Shown here piece by piece: positions 59,400 through 64,000 of a stretch of DNA of 64,000 nt. The notes under the pieces were generated by a model. The model was not told the origin of the DNA and did no database searches. It saw only the letters and a list, made by a program, of their open reading frames with translations. The position numbers and the translations under genes were made by a program. Each line of letters opens with the position of its first letter. Positions within the stretch are counted from its first letter, which is position 1. The stretch comes from UBA1952 sp965246785 (GTDB lineage: Bacteria; Bacteroidota; Bacteroidia; Chitinophagales; Chitinophagaceae): the NCBI GenBank assembly GCA_965246785.1, contig CBDFFM010000005.1:186001-250000 (forward strand). The letters are read 5' to 3'.

Positions 59400-59407
59400 T
59401 ACATTTG
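59400..59407 (+). promoter_or_regulatory. -7 box TACATTTG of the giant repeat protein gene
   Basis: Perfect TAnnTTTG, 50 bases before the ATG at 59458, within an AT-rich 300-base intergenic region that holds no gene. Confidence 0.5.
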
Positions 59408-59457
59408 AAAAATATTCTCCTTCACGAACAATTAACCACACCCCTCATAATTAAGCC

Positions 59458-62400
59458 ATGAAAAAACTGCTACTCGCAAGTTTTCTGCTACTGCCTTTTG
59501 CCGGGCAGGCGCAGTTCAAATCGGGCCTCAACCCGACAGTGATCGATCCCTCGTCGGTGCTGGAGCTTGAGCATCCGAATAAGGCCTTTTACCTGAATAG
59601 GGTAAGCCTGACATCTACTTCGGATGTTGCAACAGTGCCTAATCCGAAGGCTGGTATGCTGGTATACAATACCAATGCCACCATCGGCTCTGCCAATCCT
59701 TTATATGGTGCGAATGGCGCAGGCATTTACTACTTTGACGGCACAGGCTGGGTTTACTCCGGCAATGGCGGGGTAGGGATGAGCAATTACTGGAATCTCA
59801 CCGGCAACTCCAATGCAGTTGACGGGGTAAACTTTCTGGGAACGACCAACAATGTCGCGCTCAACTTCCGGGTGTTCAATACCAAGTCCGGACGGATTGA
59901 CCTTCAGGGCAATACCTTCTTCGGCTATCAGGCCGGTATCAATCAGACGATTGGCCTGACGCTGAACAATACCTTGTTTGGCTCCGGCGCAGGCAGCGGT
60001 ATTTTCAACGGCTCCAATAACGTTGGGGTTGGTACAGAAGCGCTGCAAAATGCAGGAAACGGCTATAACAATATCGGCATGGGCTACCGGGCAGGAGCCA
60101 ATTTTGCCAACACGCACGATAATACCCTGTTAGGCAACCAGGCCGATGTAACCGCTGCGGGCATTAATAATGCTACCGCTATTGGTTCGGGCGCACAGGT
60201 CAGCCAGAGCAACAGCGTTATTCTTGGCAATAATGCAAGCGTAGGCATCGGCAACACAGCGCCGACTAACAAGCTTCATGTCACCGGCACAGATCCGTTA
60301 CGCCTGGAAGGGCTGCAGGGTACGGCTTCTTCCGGCCTTTCAGGCTCCGACAGCGTGTTGACTACAACTGCTACAGGGGTAGTTAAAAAGCTCGGCGTTT
60401 CATCCGTGTTGCAGCCAATCAAGGCGAACAACGGCCTGACGCGCACCGGTGACTCCATTCAGCTTGGAGGCACGCTTACTAAAGCCACCAGCATTGCCAC
60501 AAACGGCAATAACCTGGACCTCTTCGGTACAGGTAATCTGAATGTGGCTGATACGGTTGCTGCGGGAAGCCTTACTTCAGGAACAACACTCGCAGTTGGC
60601 ACAAGCGCCACCGTTGGTACGAACCTGACCGTGGGCAACACGATTAAATCTACGTCAGATACCGTGAGCGGCAACACGCAGACAGGCACCCTGGATGTGG
60701 TAGGTAACGCCGTAATCGGCAACAATACGAGGACGAAGTCGCTGACTGCCACCGGTATTAACGGCGGTATTGTATCAGACAGCCTCCTCAATATCACGAC
60801 AGGCGGTATCGTTAGAAAGGTATCTCCGATCGCCGTTGTGGCAAATGCCATTCAGGCTGATAACGGCGTTTCAGTTGGCACCGGCGGTAATGCCGGTAAG
60901 GTTGTGCTTGGCGGCACGCTGAATCAGCCGACAAGCATCGCAACAGCAGGCAACAACCTGAGCCTGACCGGCACGGGCAACCTCAGCGTAGCTGATTCCA
61001 TTACTGCTGGTAATGCCGTGATTGCAGGCACAACTACAACGAGCGCATTAACAGCTACCGGCATCACCAATGGTGTATCCACCGACAGCGTGCTGAACAT
61101 TACGGCGGCGGGCGTTGTGCGCAAGGTTGCTCCGGCTTCTCTGCCTAATAATATCAAGGCCAACAACGGCCTTACGCGCGTTGCTGACAGCATTCAGCTG
61201 GGAGGTACGCTTTCACAGCCTACTACCATTATTACAGCAGGCAACAATCTGAGCCTTACCGGCACAGGCAACCTGAATGTGGCTGACACTGCATCAGCAG
61301 GCAGTCTTACGGCAGGTAATGCTTATGTAACAGGCGCCACTACTTCAGGCAGCTTCACAACAGCAGGCACCACTACGACCAACGCGCTTACAGCTACGGG
61401 CATCACCAACGGTGTATCCACCGACAGCGTGCTTAACATCACGGCAGCGGGTGTTGTGCGTAAGGTTGCTCCGGCATCTCTTCCAAACAACATCAAGGCC
61501 AACAACGGCCTTACACGCGTTGCTGACAGCATTCAGCTGGGCGGCACACTTTCCCAGCCTACTACCATTATTACAGCAGGCAACAATCTGAGCCTGACCG
61601 GCACAGGCAACCTGAACGTTGGTGGCAATGTGAATGCAGCGAATGTGAGCGCCACAGGTAATACTTCTACCTCAACGCTTACAGCTACCGGCATCACCAA
61701 CGGCGTATCTACCGACAGCGTGCTGAACATTACGGCGGCGGGCGTTGTGCGCAAGGTTGCTCCGGCTTCTCTTCCAAACAACATCAAGGCCAACAACGGT
61801 CTTACGCGCGTTGCTGACAGCATTCAGCTGGGCGGCACACTTTCACAGCCTACTACCATTATTACAGCAGGCAACAACCTCAGCCTCACTGGCACCGGCA
61901 ACCTGAACGTGGCTGACACTGCATCAGCAGGCAGTCTTACGGCAGGTAATGCTTATGTAACAGGCGCCACTACTTCAGGCAGCTTCACAACAGCAGGCAC
62001 CACTACGACCAACGCGCTTACAGCTACCGGCATCACCAATGGTGTATCCACCGACAGCGTGCTGAATATTACAGCAGCAGGTATTGTGCGTAAGGTTGCT
62101 CCGGCATCTCTTCCAAACAACATCAAGGCCAACAACGGCCTGACGCGCGTAGCTGACAGCATTCAGCTGGGAGGTACGCTTTCCAAGCTCACAACTATTG
62201 CAACCGCCGGAAATGACCTTAATCTTACAGGCTCCGGCAACCTGAGCGTTGGCGGCAATGTAAGTGCGGCCAACTTCAATACAGGCGGCAATGCAACCGT
62301 GGGCGGCAACACGCAAACGAATACGCTTACTGCGACGGGCATCACCAATGGTGTATCTACCGACAGCGTGCTGAACATTACGGCAGCGGGTGTTGTGCGC

Positions 62401-64000
62401 AAGGTTGCTCCGGCATCTCTGCCAAACAACATCAAGGCAGACAACGGTCTGACGCGTGTAGCTGACTCTATTGAGCTTGGCGGTACCCTGAAGATGGCAA
62501 CTACGATTGCTACGGCAGGCAACAACCTCAGCCTCACAGGCGCAGGCAATCTGAACGTGGCAGACACAGTGAGCGCAGGTCGTCTCACAGTAGGCGGCCC
62601 ATCATACCTGAACGGCGTGCTGCGGGTAACAGGCAATGACACAACTACAGGTAATGTAACGGTGGGCGGTGCAAGCTATGTAGCCGGCACCACTACGCTT
62701 GTTGGTGCAGCCACTACAAACGGCATCAGCAATACCGGTAATATCTCCACTACAGCCAACACGAGCACATCATCCCTTACCGCTACCGGCATCACCAATG
62801 GTGTATCCACCGACAGCGTGCTGAACATCACGGCAGCGGGTGTTGTGCGTAAGGTTGCTCCGGCATCTCTGCCGAACAACATCAAGGCAGACAATGGTCT
62901 GACGCGCGTAGCTGATTCTATTGAGCTTGGCGGTACCCTGAAGATGGCTACCACCATCAACACAGCAGGCAACAACCTCAGCCTCACCGGCACAGGCAAC
63001 TTCAATGTTGCTGACACTGCTAACGTAGGTGCGCTGACAGTAGGCGGCCCATCATACCTGAACGGCGTGCTGCGGGTAACAGGCAATGACACAACTACAG
63101 GTAATGTAACGGTGGGCGGGGCAAGCTATGTAGCGGGCACCACTACGCTTGTTGGTGCAGCCACTACAAACGGCATCGCCAATACCGGTAACATCTCCAC
63201 TACAGCCAACACGAGCACTTCATCGCTTACCGCCACCGGCATCACCAACGGTGTATCCACCGACAGCGTGCTGAACATCACGGCAGCGGGTGTTGTGCGC
63301 AAGGTTGCTCCGGCATCTCTTCCAAACAACATCAAGGCAGACAACGGTCTGACACGTGTAGCTGACTCTATTGAGCTTGGCGGTACCTTGAAGATGGCTA
63401 CCACCATCAATACAGCAGGCAACAACCTGAACGTATCGGGTACTGGCAACTTTAATGTGTCTTCCGGCGTAAGCGCGGGTAATCTGAACGTCAGCGGTCC
63501 GGCTACGATCGGCACAAACGCCAGCGTTACCGGTGCTACGACCACAGGCCGACTCATTGTTAATGATTCTGCGATCATAACAAATTCAACTACTGCAGGC
63601 AGCTTCCGTACAACCGGCAACACTACCACCGGCAGCCTCACGGCTACAGGCCTTGGCGCAGGAACGGTAAACGACCTGGTAGTAACGATTGATCCCGCTA
63701 CAAAGCAGGTTCGTCAGGCAAGCATTAACACGCTTGGGGCTGTTACTACTGCCAGCAACGGCATTGTGAAGGTGGGCAACGACGTGCAGCTTGGCGGCGG
63801 CCTTACTCAGGCAACTGCCATCAACACCAATGGCTTCTTCCTGACACTGGCAGGCGCTACAGGCGGCCTGAACGTTGGCAACCAGACTACGACCAGCACC
63901 CTGAATGTAGGTAGCAGCGTAGTAGTCGGCAGCACCATTAATGCAGGCGGCGGCGTAACAGCAGGCAGTCTCAATACAATCGGCGCTACTAACACCGGCT
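59458..64000 (+). CDS. Giant repetitive secreted protein, tail-fibre/adhesin-like (3' partial)
   Basis: Starts at the ATG at 59458 with a signal peptide (KKLLLASFLLLPFAGQAQ) and stays open for 1,514 codons to the window end. Residues ~150-290 look like a left-handed beta-roll head as in trimeric autotransporters and tail fibres (NVGVGTEALQNAGNGYNNIG, NATAIGSGAQVSQSNSVILG). From ~430 on come imperfect repeats. Each opens with LTATGITNGVSTDSVLNITA, then VVRKVAPASLPNNIKANNG, TRVADSIQLGGTL and GNNLSLTGTGNLNV. Repeat starts lie at 60745, 61051, 61390, 61681, 62020, 62329, 62779 and 63229. Similar Bacteroidota proteins often end with an S74 chaperone domain, which would lie beyond the window. Probably a fibrous surface protein. 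Confidence 0.85.
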   Translation, partial: MKKLLLASFLLLPFAGQAQFKSGLNPTVIDPSSVLELEHPNKAFYLNRVSLTSTSDVATVPNPKAGMLVYNTNATIGSANPLYGANGAGIYYFDGTGWVYSGNGGVGMSNYWNLTGNSNAVDGVNFLGTTNNVALNFRVFNTKSGRIDLQGNTFFGYQAGINQTIGLTLNNTLFGSGAGSGIFNGSNNVGVGTEALQNAGNGYNNIGMGYRAGANFANTHDNTLLGNQADVTAAGINNATAIGSGAQVSQSNSVILGNNASVGIGNTAPTNKLHVTGTDPLRLEGLQGTASSGLSGSDSVLTTTATGVVKKLGVSSVLQPIKANNGLTRTGDSIQLGGTLTKATSIATNGNNLDLFGTGNLNVADTVAAGSLTSGTTLAVGTSATVGTNLTVGNTIKSTSDTVSGNTQTGTLDVVGNAVIGNNTRTKSLTATGINGGIVSDSLLNITTGGIVRKVSPIAVVANAIQADNGVSVGTGGNAGKVVLGGTLNQPTSIATAGNNLSLTGTGNLSVADSITAGNAVIAGTTTTSALTATGITNGVSTDSVLNITAAGVVRKVAPASLPNNIKANNGLTRVADSIQLGGTLSQPTTIITAGNNLSLTGTGNLNVADTASAGSLTAGNAYVTGATTSGSFTTAGTTTTNALTATGITNGVSTDSVLNITAAGVVRKVAPASLPNNIKANNGLTRVADSIQLGGTLSQPTTIITAGNNLSLTGTGNLNVGGNVNAANVSATGNTSTSTLTATGITNGVSTDSVLNITAAGVVRKVAPASLPNNIKANNGLTRVADSIQLGGTLSQPTTIITAGNNLSLTGTGNLNVADTASAGSLTAGNAYVTGATTSGSFTTAGTTTTNALTATGITNGVSTDSVLNITAAGIVRKVAPASLPNNIKANNGLTRVADSIQLGGTLSKLTTIATAGNDLNLTGSGNLSVGGNVSAANFNTGGNATVGGNTQTNTLTATGITNGVSTDSVLNITAAGVVRKVAPASLPNNIKADNGLTRVADSIELGGTLKMATTIATAGNNLSLTGAGNLNVADTVSAGRLTVGGPSYLNGVLRVTGNDTTTGNVTVGGASYVAGTTTLVGAATTNGISNTGNISTTANTSTSSLTATGITNGVSTDSVLNITAAGVVRKVAPASLPNNIKADNGLTRVADSIELGGTLKMATTINTAGNNLSLTGTGNFNVADTANVGALTVGGPSYLNGVLRVTGNDTTTGNVTVGGASYVAGTTTLVGAATTNGIANTGNISTTANTSTSSLTATGITNGVSTDSVLNITAAGVVRKVAPASLPNNIKADNGLTRVADSIELGGTLKMATTINTAGNNLNVSGTGNFNVSSGVSAGNLNVSGPATIGTNASVTGATTTGRLIVNDSAIITNSTTAGSFRTTGNTTTGSLTATGLGAGTVNDLVVTIDPATKQVRQASINTLGAVTTASNGIVKVGNDVQLGGGLTQATAINTNGFFLTLAGATGGLNVGNQTTTSTLNVGSSVVVGSTINAGGGVTAGSLNTIGATNTG

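Noticed and set aside
59249..59461. 70-codon frame upstream of the giant gene
   Set aside because: AT-rich promoter region, overlaps the start of the real gene, no family resemblance.
59701..63995. Series of minus-strand frames of 60-170 codons repeating MLSATRVRPLLAL-type sequence
   Set aside because: They are the antisense of the repetitive plus-strand gene; the sense frame has a signal peptide and structured modules and is open throughout.

Overview
The window is a 64 kb stretch of a Bacteroidota chromosome, probably from the Chitinophagaceae or a close relative. Four observations support this. Many genes carry the Bacteroidota -7 promoter box TAnnTTTG within a few to about 50 bases of the start codon, and Shine-Dalgarno sites are not obvious. 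Several secreted proteins end in type IX secretion (T9SS)-like C-terminal domains. MBOAT, YfhO, DUF4783, DUF4139, DUF5618 and LytTR/LytS families occur together. GC content is moderately high by eye.

Layout. 1-2.3 kb: a WYL regulator, a VOC protein, decayed sequence and tRNA-Ala. 2.4-17.8 kb: mostly housekeeping genes (FAD/Rieske oxidoreductase, pdxA, ligA, nadB, ABC exporter, NUDIX, CorA, fbp, gpmI), cut by many palindromic repeats and one REP-associated transposase (RAYT) cassette. 18-23 kb: DUF4783, a frameshifted DUF4139 gene, a GxxExxY gene sandwiched between inverted-repeat elements, and a UvrD/PcrA helicase. 23.4-29.6 kb: two secreted proteins and a UvrA paralogue. 30-32.7 kb: an accessory patch with a 5'-truncated gene between direct repeats, two helix-turn-helix genes and a 21-bp minisatellite. 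33-41 kb: tyrS, a membrane protein, topoisomerase IB, a sugar nucleotidyltransferase, a nitronate monooxygenase-like protein and a LytS/LytTR pair. 41-49.6 kb: two cell-envelope operons (YfhO, acyltransferase, flippase, Kir channel; MBOAT plus SGNH-like partner). 49.6-59 kb: two PAP2 phosphatases, tRNA-Gly, a secreted endonuclease I, nadK, a nonsense-interrupted DUF5618 gene, a cystathionine gamma-synthase-like enzyme, a T9SS protein and ruvB. 59.5-64 kb: the 5' part (over 1,500 codons) of a giant repetitive tail-fibre/adhesin-like secreted protein that runs off the window.

The most unusual aspect is the density of palindromic repeats placed exactly against coding genes. (i) A REP family, two copies of which flank a RAYT in inverted orientation; other copies abut stop codons or form the last codons of the NUDIX and gpmI genes. 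(ii) A four-armed element with consensus GTCnGAACCnGAATT followed by periodic GAATT words that brackets a GxxExxY gene and supplies the stop codons of that gene and of the helicase. (iii) A hairpin family built on AAGTC/GACTT, a long array of which is directly repeated around a truncated gene. The GxxExxY/four-arm cassette is the best candidate here for an undescribed system. No rRNA, CRISPR array, prophage or classical insertion sequence was seen.
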